Shown here piece after piece: positions 12,046-23,786 of a stretch of DNA of 64,000 bases. The translations under genes were made by a program, and so were the position numbers. The notes below the pieces were generated by a model, which ran no database searches, was not told the DNA's origin, and saw nothing but the letters and a program-made list of their open reading frames with translations. The stretch's first letter is position 1; every line of letters starts with the position of its first letter. This DNA is from Gymnopilus junonius (Eukaryota > Basidiomycota > Agaricomycetes > Agaricales > Galerinaceae), in assembly GCA_015501075.1 (NCBI GenBank), contig JADNYJ010000001.1, positions 496,001 to 560,000 of the forward strand, read 5' to 3'.

Positions 12046-13751
12046 TCATAATTCATCATGAGCTGCTCCAGTATTGTTGGAGGCTTCAAGAGGAATTTGA
12101 GAGTCATCGAAAGCAGGGAAGTCGAGCGCATTCTTCGCATGCTGCTCTATGAAAGAAACCAAACTTTCGAAGGATCGGTCACCCTCGTAGTCAATGAAAT
12201 CATGAGATCCAGCGGGCTTGAACTTAAGGGTGGGGAATCCACCGATGCGGAAAGGAACGGAAGGGGGTAGGTCATTATCTTGGGCCTCCATCTTGGCACT
12301 GCAGTCGAATTGTCAGATAAATGCATGAGTAAGAATTAACAGCATACGTACATGATGACTCGATCCTTGATGGGAGCAAACTTGTCACCAAGTTGATCCC
12401 ACGTGGGCTTGAGACGCTTGCAGTGACCACACCTGGTAAGAGCATGTCAGGAATGACAATAAAATAGACAGGGATCAAAACATACCAAGAAGCATAGAAC
12501 TCAACGAAAACATCCTTGTCATCATCAAAGACAACTTGCTCGAAGGTCTTTCCGACAAGGGTGTAGACACTCTCGTCTTGACTCTCAGGAACGGGCTGGC
12601 TCTTGAGTTGAGGCTGGATGCTGCCAGCAAGGTACTGTTCGACCCAGTCGGCAACACCTTCAGGGGCGACATCTTTCGATTGGTCATAGGGATACTTGAG
12701 CTGCTTCTGCAAGTCCTGGATGACGAACGCAGGCCACTTGGCTTCTGCAACATTAAGAGCCTTCGCATGGTCACCGAACTTGATGGCATCGATCCAGACA
12801 AAATTCATCTTGGACTTGTACTTTTGAGCGACAGGCCGGACAGCGGCAATGTGAGCATCCCTGTCTTCCAAGCTAGGGTCGAGGAAGAGATAGGCAAGAG
12901 GTTTGGGACTACCGGCATAGAGACCATAGTTTTCACCATTGACCTCGTCAATAACAGGAATGGCAAGCTCCTTGATCCAATCCTCAAGATCCTTCTTGGT
13001 GATGGAGGAGATAGGGTAAGGGTATTCTGACTTGGGTTCGTCAAAGGAGCGGTAAATGACAATTGTGGGTGGGGTGACGCCAGCAGCTGCAATAGCGTCT
13101 TGGTCTGTAGTTGAACCGAAGAGATAGTCATCCCTGTGTGACTCTGCGGCGGCGCTGAATTCAGCAGCAAGGGCGTCTGTTGGTGATGAAAGGTAGGCAA
13201 TGGCGACAAGCTTGTCGGCTTTCTGGATCTCTTCGTGGTTATCAGCTGTGACTTCTGATACAGCTGGCAAGGACTGCCTTCAATATAGATGAGTTCAAGC
13301 TTCGGCTGCGAATAGCAGAACGGCACATACTTGAGCATGTAGCTGATGATCCCATCTGCTTTTCGGGGTCCACTGTACTCGGTGGCTTCGCCTTTTCGGT
13401 AGACCTTCATGGTCCTGAAGAGAATAAGAAAACAAAACGAGAAAACGAGAAGTGAGCTACTTACGGGTATCCTTGAATGCCTTTTGCTTGGCAGAGATCG
13501 GCTTGGTCGACACAGTCGACCTTGGCAAGCTTGATGTTCTTCTCCTTGAGGGCGGTTGCGGCCTCTTCATAGTGGGGTGCCAGAGCCTTGCAGTGACCGC
13601 ACCATGGGGCAAAGAACTCGACTAGGACGAGGGGCTCGGTGGAGACTGTAGACTCGAAGTTGGATGCGGTGAGATTGATGACATCGGAGGCCTCGTTGGC
13701 GAGAACAAAGGCAGCAAAGGCCAGGACAGATGCTGGCGCTGCGAAACGCAT
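12046..13751 (-). CDS. PDI1: Protein disulfide isomerase (ER, HDEL-tailed)
   Basis: This enzyme forms, breaks and shuffles disulfide bonds in the ER lumen. A cleavable signal peptide starts the protein ([18 protein letters not shown]). The first thioredoxin domain carries the active site [14 protein letters not shown]. The b and b' domains follow (for example [15 protein letters not shown] and [20 protein letters not shown]). The second catalytic domain has [15 protein letters not shown], with an intron splitting the tryptophan codon just before the CGHC motif. The C-terminus is AAHDEL followed by TGA, a classic ER retrieval signal. About five introns are present. Two active CGHC sites and an a-b-b'-a' order match Pdi1 rather than the single-domain family members. 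Upstream lies a 193-base region shared with the verprolin 3' end. Confidence 0.95.
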
Positions 13752-13944
13752 GTTGGGAATTGGAGAACCTGTAATTGAGCTTGAGCAGACTTTTATAAGC
13801 GACCCTCGGACTGACGTGTCACTTCCGTAATGACCGAACCGAGGGAGGCACCTGACTTGTGACAGCTAACTTAATTCTATCTTCGGAGTATCACCGCAAC
13901 CAGCATTAGCCAGCATTCTAGCTATACAACTACGTGTCCTATAC

Positions 13945-15131
13945 TCATAAGTTTCCGAGATCAAAATTACTTCCCTGCTGACTCCCGCTGCTGTATGTTT
14001 TCACCGTCCCCCTGAATTCTCGAGGTGGTGGAAAGTCTTTCACTGGAAACGTATGTATCCCGGCGTTCGGGGGTGGCGATGGGACTGCAGTGTCAATGTC
14101 AGTCTCTTGGCTTTTATTTAAAAATAAAACTACACCTACTCCTACGTCGTGGCGCTGGTGGTCTTCCGTTACTTGACATGACAGTGGGTACCCTGCGAGC
14201 CGGAGGAGATAGTGGAGAGCTCTTCGCTGGACTCGTCGACCTTGCAGGAGGATTCGGAGTAGAAAAGCGAGGCGGTATGGCGCGCTCTGGTGACGGTGAC
14301 GATCGCCGACCCGCAGGTTCGACTTCGGATACTGCCCGTATCCGAGGTGGTGGGGCGGGTGCTATTGCGCCGGGCGGTTTCCGTGCAGGAGGGAGAGGTG
14401 CTGTCCGAGCTGGTGAAGGAGGTGCTGCAGGCGATGGTCTGGGCGGAGGTGGGGGTGGAGCCCTTGCGGTAGCAGATATATTTGATTTCGTATGTGCGAT
14501 TACCGGAGGTGTGACATTTCGAGTTGGCAATGCAGGTACGCGCCTTGAAACCGCAGGCGGGTGCTCGCGAAATGGTATTCCAGGTACTGGACGAGCTAAA
14601 GCTGCCTGTGGACTAGAACTTCGAATGGGAGGTGGGGCCCGGCGAGGCGCAGGAGGTGCAGAGGATGCATTGGTGGGCAAGCTGGGGGCTGGGCGTGCAG
14701 GAGGCGCAGCAGGTTTAGGCGGGGCAGGGGCTGGAGGCTTAGGTGCCACAGGTCTTGAAGGAACACTTCTTGCAGGAGCTGCGGGTAGCTCTGCTTTAGG
14801 CACAGAGGGTGGTTTTCCCAAAGTGGGGGGTTTCGCTGTAGATTCATAAGATCAATTTCTGTCGTTTTAAGCCATAGTAGTTAATATCACCAAGGTTGCT
14901 CTGGCCGGCAGGTTTTAACTTTGGCATACCCCCAGCAAATAGGCTCCCAAGTTGAGGTGGTCCGCCGCTGGATGGTAAAGACGGAGCACTCATAGGGATA
15001 GAGGGACCCCGACCTCCTCCGCCTCCACCACCTTTCGGTACATCTACTAAAGGAGCACTTCGGTCATTAGTCTCGGCTTTCTTAAGCCTTTGACCAGCCT
15101 GTATCTGTTTTAGGAGTTCGCTGGATGCCAT
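13945..15131 (-). CDS. VRP1: Verprolin / WIP-like actin regulator
   Basis: Verprolin binds actin monomers and WASP (Las17) and drives Arp2/3-dependent actin patches during endocytosis. The N-terminus MASSELLKQIQAGQRLKKAE is a WH2 actin-binding motif. A glycine-rich spacer (KGGGGGGGRGP) follows, then a very long proline-rich region with SH3- and profilin-type tracts such as ARAPPPPPPRPSP. A C-terminal exon, reached by splicing over roughly 14000-14140, encodes HTFPVKDFPPPREF and VKTYSSGSQQG, resembling the WIP WASP-binding segment (FHPISDLPPPEPY ... TKSYPSK). The stop is TGA at 13945-13947. Without that exon the protein would end prematurely after a basic tail. The start is ATG 15131. A long glycine-rich open frame on the opposite strand is only the shadow of this proline-rich sequence. 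Confidence 0.88.
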
Positions 15132-15556
15132 GACAAGGAAAGAGAAGATGTGGTAGTAGTCGATGAGCGTCACAGTCGAGTCGCAACCCTTTATATTCAC
15201 ACAGACAAATCCAAACAACACAAAATGAAAATGACGATTACTGACAAAGGTGGATCATTACCATATAATTTGTCAAGGTCTGCGTACAACCGCAATAGTA
15301 GACAAGCGTTTAAACAGATAATGCCACTAACAAGAGAGCAATCGCCCTCATCTCTGAGACCCAAAGTTCTAGCCGAGGAATTCCAAGATGCGACACATCC
15401 ATACTGTATCCTTGTTCTAGACTTCTGATCACCTATATTTTGAGGATTCCGAAGCTTTCACTTGAGCAACGTAAATACAGAAATCCCATTGTTCAACAGA
15501 ATTAGCGAGTTTGCGGGAAGGTAAGTACATATACATACGCAGTATCATGATACGTC
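15132..15556. other. Intergenic: verprolin promoter and RBM42-like 3' region
   Basis: These 425 bases hold the verprolin upstream region and the 3' end of the RBM42-like gene. A 92-codon plus-strand open frame here has no recognisable protein features and I regard it as chance. Confidence 0.4.
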
Positions 15557-16393
15557 TCAATAAGGCTTGTGCCGATTTTTCTTTAAATCTTGTTCCAGCT
15601 TCTTGGCCTTGCGATGGCCAATTTCTACAGGTCGAATAGCAGTGTCATCAGCTTTTTTTAACTTGACAGGTCGATTGCCAACATATTTCCCTGGAGATTG
15701 AGACGAGAAATTAGATGATGTGTAAAAATATGATTGATAAACGGCACGCACCATCCATTTCTTTCCAAGCTTTCAAAAAATCTTCAGGATCAGAAAAGGC
15801 GACGAAGCCAAACTTAGCCTAGTAAATCAAGAGTTAGATATATGCATACGACTTGTGCTAGCGGAAAGGATCCAACCTTTTGACTCAGGCGATCACGGAT
15901 GACGCGAGCTTTCTGGAAAGAGGTGTACTTGTTAAAGGCGTTGGCAAGAACATCGTCCGATACATCATTGCTAAGATCACCGACGAACAGGCGAAACCAA
16001 GCTATCAAAACGGTTAATGGGACGAGGTTATTGTCAAGAAGACATAGACATACACGGATTCCACTCAAGAAGTGTTTGGTCCTCCCATACCTTTCCTCCG
16101 CCCTTCCTCAACACAGTGACCCTCTTACCGCCTTTTGCAAGTTTTCCACCAGCGCCACCTCTTTTATCTATCATTGCGCCAGGAACATAGACGCTTTGCT
16201 GCGCCAGAATGCCGACATCATATTCGTAGGCATTCGCCGGGACAGGTGCGCTGTGAGACGAGGACGAACCAGGGATGGGATAAGAAGGTCCTTGATAAGG
16301 CTTATAGTAGGGATTTACATCGTATGCGGACGATTGCTGCTGAGAATATTGCTTCTGGTAGTTGGCGTTGTTGGCGTTATAATAAGGGTCCAT
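15557..16393 (-). CDS. RBM42-like RRM protein
   Basis: This is an RNA-binding protein with a single C-terminal RRM, resembling RBM42, which is linked to hnRNP K and pre-mRNA splicing. The N-terminus is low-complexity and Tyr/Gln/Asn-rich (MDPYYNANNANYQKQY). After an intron the RRM reads WFRLFVGDLSNDVSDDVLAN (RNP2 = LFVGDL), KARVIRDRLSQK, then FGFVAFSDPEDFLKAW (RNP1-like) and the distinctive KYVGNRPVKLKKADD. This compares with FRIFCGDLGNEVNDD, AKVIRDK and KYVGSRPIKLRKS of human RBM42. The protein ends HRKAKKLEQDLKKNRHKPY at the stop 15557-15559. Three or four introns are present. It is divergently arranged with RPL5. RRM membership is certain; RBM42 orthology is likely. Confidence 0.87.
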
Positions 16394-16699
16394 GTTGTCA
16401 GAGTCAAGGAGTCCTCACCGCCAAGTCACCGATATTAGTGGACTGTCACGTCACATACAGTGACGTAAGCAACTACGCCTCTCCAGATTGACGAAAGTTT
16501 AGAGGTCATCAACGCCAGCCCCATCCTCAAGCCCCCTCTCCCTCAAGGTATGCCCTATTTTCTATCCGGCACGTCCTTTTGGTACTATCTGTTTATGCAT
16601 TCTGGGTTTCAATGAAATCTTTTTTGATTTTGGGATGGATGCATTACCTGAGCTGTGGATAACTGTCGCCTGCTTTGACTGACTTTAGTGCCCCCTCAG
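16394..16699. promoter_or_regulatory. Divergent promoter, RBM42-like/RPL5, with a probable RPL5 5'-UTR intron
   Basis: The 306 bases between the two start codons include a donor-like GTATGC at 16548 and two acceptor-like AGs, at 16688 and at 16699. The latter sits immediately before the RPL5 ATG. An intron in the 5' leader is common in ribosomal protein genes, so I infer one of about 140-152 nt here. Confidence 0.5.
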
Positions 16700-17816
16700 A
16701 TGCCGTTCGTCAAAAAGATCAAATCCGACTCCTACTTTTCGCGTTTCCAGGTTAAGTACCGCCGAAGGAGAGAGGGCAAAACAGATTGTTGAGTCTCACG
16801 TCCTCATTGCGGATACAGATTCTGACTTCTTTGTAGACTACGCTCGCAAGCGCCTTGTGACACAGGCCAAGAACAAATAGTATGCCATTTATGTGTTTAT
16901 TTCCTGATGTATTTCTGAACTTTTTTTGCTAGCAATGCGCCCAAGTACCGTCTTGTCGTCCGTTTCAGCAACAAGAACGTCATTGTTCAAATTGTCTATG
17001 CCCGCTTACAAGGCGACTTTGTGTTGACTGCTGCTCAATCAAAAGAACTTCCACGATACGGTATCAATCATGGTCTTACGAACTGGGCTGCTGGTGCGTT
17101 GAATTTTTAATCTACGTGACCCTCCAAGCTGATTGAAGTTTATAGCCTACGCTACTGGCTTGTTGTGTGCTCGTCGCGCTCTCCACAAACTTGGATTGGC
17201 GGACAAGTATGAAGGCATCACGGAACCCGATGGTACATTGACCCTCACCGAGGTTCTGGATGAGGAAGATGCTCCTCGGCCCTTCAAATGCTACCTCGAC
17301 GTCGGCTTGAAGAGGACCTCGACCGGTTCCCGTGTTTTCGGTGCCATGAAGGGTGCCAGCGACGGCGGTATCTTCATCCCCCACTCCGATAAGCGTTTCC
17401 CTGGATACGACCCCGAGAGCAAATCTCTTGACGCCGAGGTCCTTAAGAAGTATATCTATGGTGGACATGTCGCAGAGTATATGGAGAGCTTGGAAGAGGA
17501 GGACGACGAACGGTGAGTCTAATACCCTGTATTTGCAAATATCAATTTATATATTTTTAAAAGATTCAAGAAGCAGTTCTCTACTTATCTTGCGGATGGT
17601 GTCGGCTCTGAAGACATTGAGGAAATCTACACTAATGCTCACGCTGCCATCCGTGAGGATCCTACATTTAAACCCACCGACAAAACAAAAGACTGGAAAT
17701 CGGAATCTGTCAAACACAAGGCCAAGAAGCTTACCCACGCCGAACGCCAAGTCAGAATCGCCGCCAAGATCGAGAAGTTCAAGGCTGGTGGTGGCGACGC
17801 CGACGAGGAGGATTGA
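16700..17816 (+). CDS. RPL5: 60S ribosomal protein L5 (uL18)
   Basis: uL18 binds 5S rRNA and, with uL5, forms the 5S RNP of the large ribosomal subunit. The N-terminus [20 protein letters not shown] is the eukaryotic L5 signature. It continues with [18 protein letters not shown] (joined across an intron), [35 protein letters not shown] sequence, [35 protein letters not shown] and ends [16 protein letters not shown] before TGA 17814-17816. The deduced length, about 300 residues, is normal. Four coding introns are visible. The codons are strongly biased toward C-ending triplets in the long central exon, as expected for a highly expressed gene. Confidence 0.95.
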
Positions 17817-18145
17817 TCATTTTCTTGGGGGTGAATACCATGTCTTGTATGTACTTATGTCACGCAATATGCTCTGCCACGGGCCATTGCAATATTTTTG
17901 AAAACTATTTTGAAGAAAGTGAAGGGAAGTACTATGGACGGTGAGAGGATTGTTGTATGATTCGTTGGATCCAGGTCATCAAAGGTACTGTGCCATTAAC
18001 ATATGTCTGCGTTTGCCCTTGTTTCCCTGTTGTTGCATCGACTTTAAAGGCAGAGCATTGAATGCTTAGGTCTAGTCCGTAGGAGATATGGAAGTTACTG
18101 TCAAGTCTGTGAACGTCGTCCCGATGTCACGTCTCTGGAAAAGAC
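17817..18145. other. Convergent intergenic region, RPL5/MED17
   Basis: These 329 bases hold the 3' ends of two genes facing each other. No coding sequence, RNA gene or repeat is evident. Confidence 0.4.
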
Positions 18146-20133
18146 TCACAGCACACAGCCTTCCCATTTTGCAACGCAGCGATTCAGATCAATAAACCAT
18201 ATTCCTCCCAGACTTTGACAAAGGTCCTGACCGATGGCACAAATTCTCTGCAATAAAAACCTTTCCATTTCGTCCATCAACAGTTGACATAATTGAGACA
18301 AAGAAGATATCGTGAGGGTCGCCTGCGACAAGTGAGCCGTTAAGGTTGACGGCGAGACAAATGTAAACCACATCACACGCCTTGTTCTGTAAGTTCGGTT
18401 CGGATAAGAATATAAACGATCGTACCAACTGTCCACTCGAATCACTGCTTCTCCTCCCAGGGCTTTTGTGCTTTCATCAGAGACTATAGAAACGAGTTTC
18501 TGACCCGATTCTGTGACTGCCGTAAAAGAGAGAGACGATGGAATGCCAACAGCATTCAGAGCGTCGACTGTCCTGTGTAACTCAGCTTCGACTCTTTCGC
18601 AGAATACTTGGTATTGAAGGGCATCGATAATGGGCTGGAGTAACATAGACTGTGTATCGAAGTGCCTGTTTGATTCACCACCTCTCTCGCGACGCGCCCC
18701 TTTCTGTTGGCGCAAAAGAAGAACGTGTAAGACATGGTAGATCAATTCACACATATTTTCCTCCACTTTACTCTCCGTTTGATCAGTCTGCACATTTACA
18801 GAGGCTTCAATCTTTAGGCACCTGCCGATTAGACAAGCACGAGGCAGCTTGAAAAGAGTAAAACAAAATACTCAACTAATTCGAATGTAAGCTCCAGACC
18901 CTGCGCAGCATCTATGGCAATCAATCGCTCTGAGACGCGAGCTGAGGCGGTTGGTAGTTGGCCAGCCTCTTTTACCAGTAAAGAAAATATTTCCTGGTCC
19001 ATGACCTCTGTTTGAGCAATAATCAAACTTGTTTCGGGGTCTGTCGCATCGCTGCTGGGCCGTGGAGATAAGAAAGAAAAGAATTTCTTCCCGTAGTCGG
19101 CAACCGTTGCAATCGCAATTCTAAGTCGAGTGTTCTGTCGCAGAGGAAAGACAAGTTCTCTAGAAGAATCGGTCAAAGTGGGGATTGTTGCAATAGCTCG
19201 GCGGCGGAAAAAGGGAGGAGCTAGGTAGTCTATATTTAACAAAGTGAATGCAAGAAGAAAATAATACTGGGACCCACATCCTTCGAGGCCATAGGATATA
19301 AGAAAATCCTTGGAAGTTTTATCAGCACCTTTTCCGGTCGCCGATCCCGGGGGGAGAGGTGCAGGAGTAAGGCTCCAGTTCGCTCGCCTGATCTTTAAGG
19401 CATCTACCCAATACAGTTCACCTCTGAGTCTACTACGTTCCATGCTCTCTGACGCGGACTTGAAAAGTGCAGCTGCTTTTCTCAAGGCTTCATCTTTGCT
19501 ACCGATCGTTAACTGAGCATTGAACGCCTGGACTGAAGTGATTGGAGGCGGTTTGGTTACCAGAGTGGCGGAAAGTAATGATGGTAGCGATTCGACCTGG
19601 CTTTGACTACTTAACATCCCGGACAACAATGCACTCAATAAATCTCTAGCCTGGCTCATTTCTCCCAAAGCAATGCTGTCGTAGATTAGTTTTCAGCTTG
19701 CCAGTACTGACGAACACGCACAATAACTGGGAAATTATTTCAGACCGCATAGCATGAAGTTCTTTCATCGTCATGGTCTTTGGCGTACATTCACGATCTC
19801 CAGCTGCAGTTTCCTCCCCACTTTCGCCATTGGCTGGTTTCTGATTGTCGTCCAATAGTAATCCGTCCCTCCGGTCGAAAAAATCAGACCCGCGTTCTGA
19901 GAAAATCCTCAGCAAATTGGCTTCTAGCCTGGCAGAGGGGGTCTGCTTTCTGATACCAACATGTTATACATATGAGCGGATTGATTTAGAAGCACTCACG
20001 GTTCATATATCCGCTCTCCTTCTGGTGTGAGGTCGTAGAGCACGGGTATGCGATGTCCAGAATCGTCCTTATACGGCCGTTCAAGCGAAAGTCTCAAATT
20101 TTTCCAGGCAGGCTCTACATCAATTTTCGACAT
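18146..20133 (-). CDS. MED17: Mediator complex subunit 17 (Med17/Srb4)
   Basis: Med17 is the central architectural subunit of the Mediator head module, which bridges activators and RNA polymerase II. The N-terminus MSKIDVEPAWKNLRLSLERP, followed by SGHRIPVLYDLTPEGERIYEP, is typical of fungal Med17. Next comes a helical segment MGEMSQARDLLSALLSGMLS and a conserved ELYWVDALKIRRANWSLTPA block. The C-terminal half includes the FVSPSTLTAHLSQATLTISS region and ends RCVAKWEGCVL. Two or more introns separate the blocks (about 19930-19995, 19660 and 18790). An upstream in-frame ATG at 20199 would add 22 residues, but I prefer 20133, which begins the conserved segment. The gene is divergent from the Zn2Cys6 factor. 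Confidence 0.85.
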
Positions 20134-20375
20134 TGTGGCAGCTTGAAAAGCATTCACGGTGGTGTGTTTTTCGAGTTGATCAAACCTAGATCCAGGCACG
20201 TAAAGTGGGAAGTCGAGAGTCCAGGCCTCAATTCAATTTCATTGTCATGATCAAAGCATGTTGTCATGTGATCACTAGTCTTGTCGACCGAGTCATTCAT
20301 GATCTTGGATTTTTTTGGTCTTAGCGCTCGTCCCGGCCTTTTTCTTGGTCCAAACTATCGGCGTTGCCATCCTCT

Positions 20376-23342
20376 ATGTTGATGGTGAAGACTACGGAAT
20401 ATGACGGTTCACAACCAGGGCCATCTGGCAAAAGAAAGAAGGGTGATGAGGATGCGATAAGCGGTATGATCTCGAAGAAGCAGAGAACAAGAGTAAGGTA
20501 AGGCAGCCCAATCGTTTTCAAGTTTCTAGCTCAGCGACCACATCGTCCAGTTTCTCTTGCGGAGAGTGTCACCGTCGTAAACAAAAAGTATACCTACAAA
20601 CTGTCTCCCTATTTTTGTTCGATTGAACTAATTCAAACAAGTGCGACCGCCAAGTGCCTTGTTCACATGTGAGTACATGCCTCGCCTTTCTGAACTCGTT
20701 TGTAAAAAATATGCAGTGTGTCGCTAGGAAAGTGCCAGAATTGTGTAAGGCCTACACTCCAGGAAAGGCAGACCAGGACCTTAATGCAAGAATTTCGAGA
20801 TTAGAACATATTATTGAGATGGCTCTACCTCAGTTTTGTTCGCCAAGTGGAACACCGCTTTCATATGGGCTTGATCAAAGCTCATCATCTGCTCGCCAAA
20901 TAACACCGTCGAATGGAGAAGACGACACACGGTCTCAGACAGAGGAACAAGATCCCAGCAACGGAATTTTTCAAAGTGGGAAATGGTTTGGCAGTAGTGC
21001 TTCAGGAAGCGTTGCTCCTGCGTCTGTAATTGAGCTGGTGAGTCCTTGAATCAATAAATCTTGTCACTAACATCTGTTCTTGTGCAATAGATTGAACAAG
21101 TAGGTATTCCTTCAGCCGTCGCGGAAAGGAATACTTCTCGGCCGTCTAATCCAGATCTGACGCACGCCAACTTTCCTCCATCGTTGTCAGCACCAGCTGC
21201 ACGTAATAAGCCTAGCATAGATGTTGGTGGAGATGACCTTGAACCATCAGCTGCTGATAATCTCAAATCCCTTGTCCAAGAATGTGGAGTTTCACCTCAT
21301 AAGATTTCTGAACTCTTGCAAGAACTTCCACCAGTAAGATTGTCAGATGTTCTAGTGGACTTCTATTTCTCGACGATGTTAGTATCTTCAGTGATGCATA
21401 GTATGTCGCAACGCTAACTTTCCATGCAGTAATTGGACTCGATATCCTATCTCTGTTCAGGACTTTCGCACAGCATATGCTTCTGTGTGTGCTTGTGGTA
21501 GCGGTGCTTCTGCAGCGAGTCCGCAGGATGTTCGTTTCCTTCCACTTCTTTTTGTAGTTCTCGCCGTAGCTGTAAGGCTCGCGCCAGAGAGCATTGCAGG
21601 GGATGCAAGAACTCGGAGGGTCACGTCTCTACGTTATTATTGGTCATGTAAGTTCCTTCCTGTGCATCCCATAGTTTGATTGTCTGCTCACCTTCAGAAA
21701 GCTCGCAGATCGCTTCTTATTGCCGTTGCGATACAGCCAGACTCATTGGACATGGTACTCACCCGTCTTTTGGTTGGTCAATTTACTCCTAAGACAACAT
21801 GATAATTCAAATTGCATGATCAGAGTGCTCGCTTTTTGACTTTTGATCGACGGATTACAGAATGCTGGAGTCAGCTCGGTGCAGCTGTGCGAACGGCTCA
21901 AGCTCTCGGCCTTCACCGAGACGGTTCAGCAATGGTAAGAAAAATGTTGATTAGATGAATGGCCAGTAATATAGCTTGCTCCTTAGGGTATGCCTCCAGG
22001 AATAATCGAGTATCGAAGGCGTATCTGGTGCGTTCACTTGCACCAAACTACCCATTTGAAAAATCTCAAATGAATTAGGTCATACTTGTATCACGCCGAC
22101 AGGTCTTATGCTCTGGTACTAGGTAGGCCCAACTCGATACAGGACGAGTACACATCAACATTACCACCTTCAAACACGGAGACAGAATTGGAACCTCATC
22201 AGTCCATCGAAGCATACCCCCTCAGTCAGCCAACGCCTATGACATTTGTCATCTTGCGCCATCACCTTGCGGAAATAATAGGTCGTATGGTCCACCATTT
22301 CCAACAAGTACGGGAGAGAAGTCACTATTCTGAAGTCCTCGCATTGGACGATGATCTCCTCAAATTCATGAATCACCTTCCCCCTCATTACTCTCTTCAG
22401 CCGGACACTTCCCTCGATCATATGCATACATATATTCCAGCCCATCGATATCTCTTGGTAACCGAGATTCTCTTCGTCAGAATAAGTCTACACCGTCCGT
22501 ATATGTTGCGGCGCTTGCATTCCGATCGTTATGCGCGATCTCGTAATGCGTGCTTTGAATCAGCAATGACTGATTTTCGGGTCCGCCAGGCCTTTCGCGA
22601 GCACATGCCCAAGGAAACTCGTGAAACCCTCAGCAATGCGTACCGTGAATTTCAAACTGCCATGATATCGGGCATTTATTTTATCCTAGAGCCCAATGGA
22701 CCCCATTCTGATGCGATGCATGCCATTCTGGATGGTTTCGTGAAAGATCATGAGGGCATGCGAGAAATGGATGATACGACTAAAAGGGAATTGAAGACCA
22801 TCGAATTTCTTAAAAGTAAGGCATCCCAGATCGAACTTCATGGAGTCCAACCCCGGCGAAAATCGAAGTTACACGATTCAACGCTCAATACTATGCCGGA
22901 GCAACAGGCTCAATTACTCTTGAGTTTGCAGCAGCCTGTAAATTCGCCTTCCTCTGCCAAAAGCTTCACCTTTACAACTTCTTCACCTCGATCACCCTCT
23001 CTCCCACATCCGAGTGCCGCATCCTTGACACAATCTCCCACTATGCATCGTTTGCAGCATTCAGACCAAGTCCATTCTCCGACCACTTCAGGCAGTCCAC
23101 ATGCTGACGAGGAATCTGCACAATCATTGTTAGACACATGGTGCCATACAGTGAGCAACGCACCGTTAGACTTAACAACAGGTGCTATTTCATGGGGTGG
23201 GTCCGCAGGTACGGAGTTATCTGGGTGGGCAGGAATCACGCATGCTATCACTACTCCTGACCCTCGTTTGTTTTCTGGACTGGATGGTTCTGATTACTCA
23301 TACTGGGAGGCTTTAGTAAATCAGATCCACCGAGGCCCTTGA
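20376..23342 (+). CDS. Zn2Cys6 fungal-specific transcription factor
   Basis: This is a predicted nuclear DNA-binding regulator; its target pathway is unknown. A lysine-rich N-terminus precedes a complete zinc binuclear cluster assembled over three exons: CGECHRRKQK, then CDRQVPCSH, then CVARKVPELCK. This gives CX2CX6CX5CX2CX8C. A short heptad-like linker follows (DLNARISRLEHIIEMALPQF), the usual dimerisation coil. The middle homology region (Fungal_trans) includes LSDVLVDFYFSTINWTRYPI, AVRTAQALGLHRDGSAMGMP and RRRIWSYLYHADRSYALVLG, with the family's LGLHRDG motif intact. The C-terminal third is Ser/Pro-rich and probably the activation region, ending YWEALVNQIHRGP. The start ATG at 20376 is the first in frame; another lies at 20382. 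About nine introns are present. Confidence 0.88.
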
Positions 23343-23786
23343 TGATGCTGTTGTGGTATCGGCTATGTAATTTATACCCTGAAGACGTGTTGCTAATTTC
23401 GTTCCTTAACGTAGATTGACTTTTCTGTATCTGTCTTGCCATTGGTTTACCGTCGTTGTATGTATAAATACAAACAGAGCTTATGAGTCGTCACTTTTTA
23501 AGTGTTTAACATTCTTAGTGTTTACCGAAGTGTTTGATATTATCTACGGATTTCAAATGTACGAGGATATCTATGGTCATGGACCCGGTATTTTCTTCAA
23601 GAGCTCAAGTATTAAATGACGTCGTGATTAGGCCGAGTCACAGTATGATTCACGCCTAAGTCACCAGTAAGTCACTTACCGTCACCGGACTCCTTAGGCT
23701 CATTCCTTCGGTCTGCTCTCCATTAAATTACACAATTTAGCACTTTCACGCACTTGGGAATCGGTTTTCTGTTTCCTTTCCCAGCC
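23343..23786. other. Intergenic between the Zn2Cys6 gene and VPS24
   Basis: These 444 bases are the 3' region of the regulator and the VPS24 promoter. Near 23620-23700 there are several short repeats of GTCAC/GTGAC-type sequence (gagtcacag, aagtcacca, aagtcactta, ccgtcaccg). They could be protein-binding sites, but that is only a guess. Confidence 0.35.

Noticed and set aside
12536..13030. A 164-codon plus-strand frame inside the PDI gene
   Set aside because: It is a shadow of PDI exons, which have clear domain matches on the other strand.
14025..14849. A 274-codon plus-strand frame rich in glycine and alanine
   Set aside because: It is the complement of the proline-rich verprolin coding sequence and has no independent motifs.
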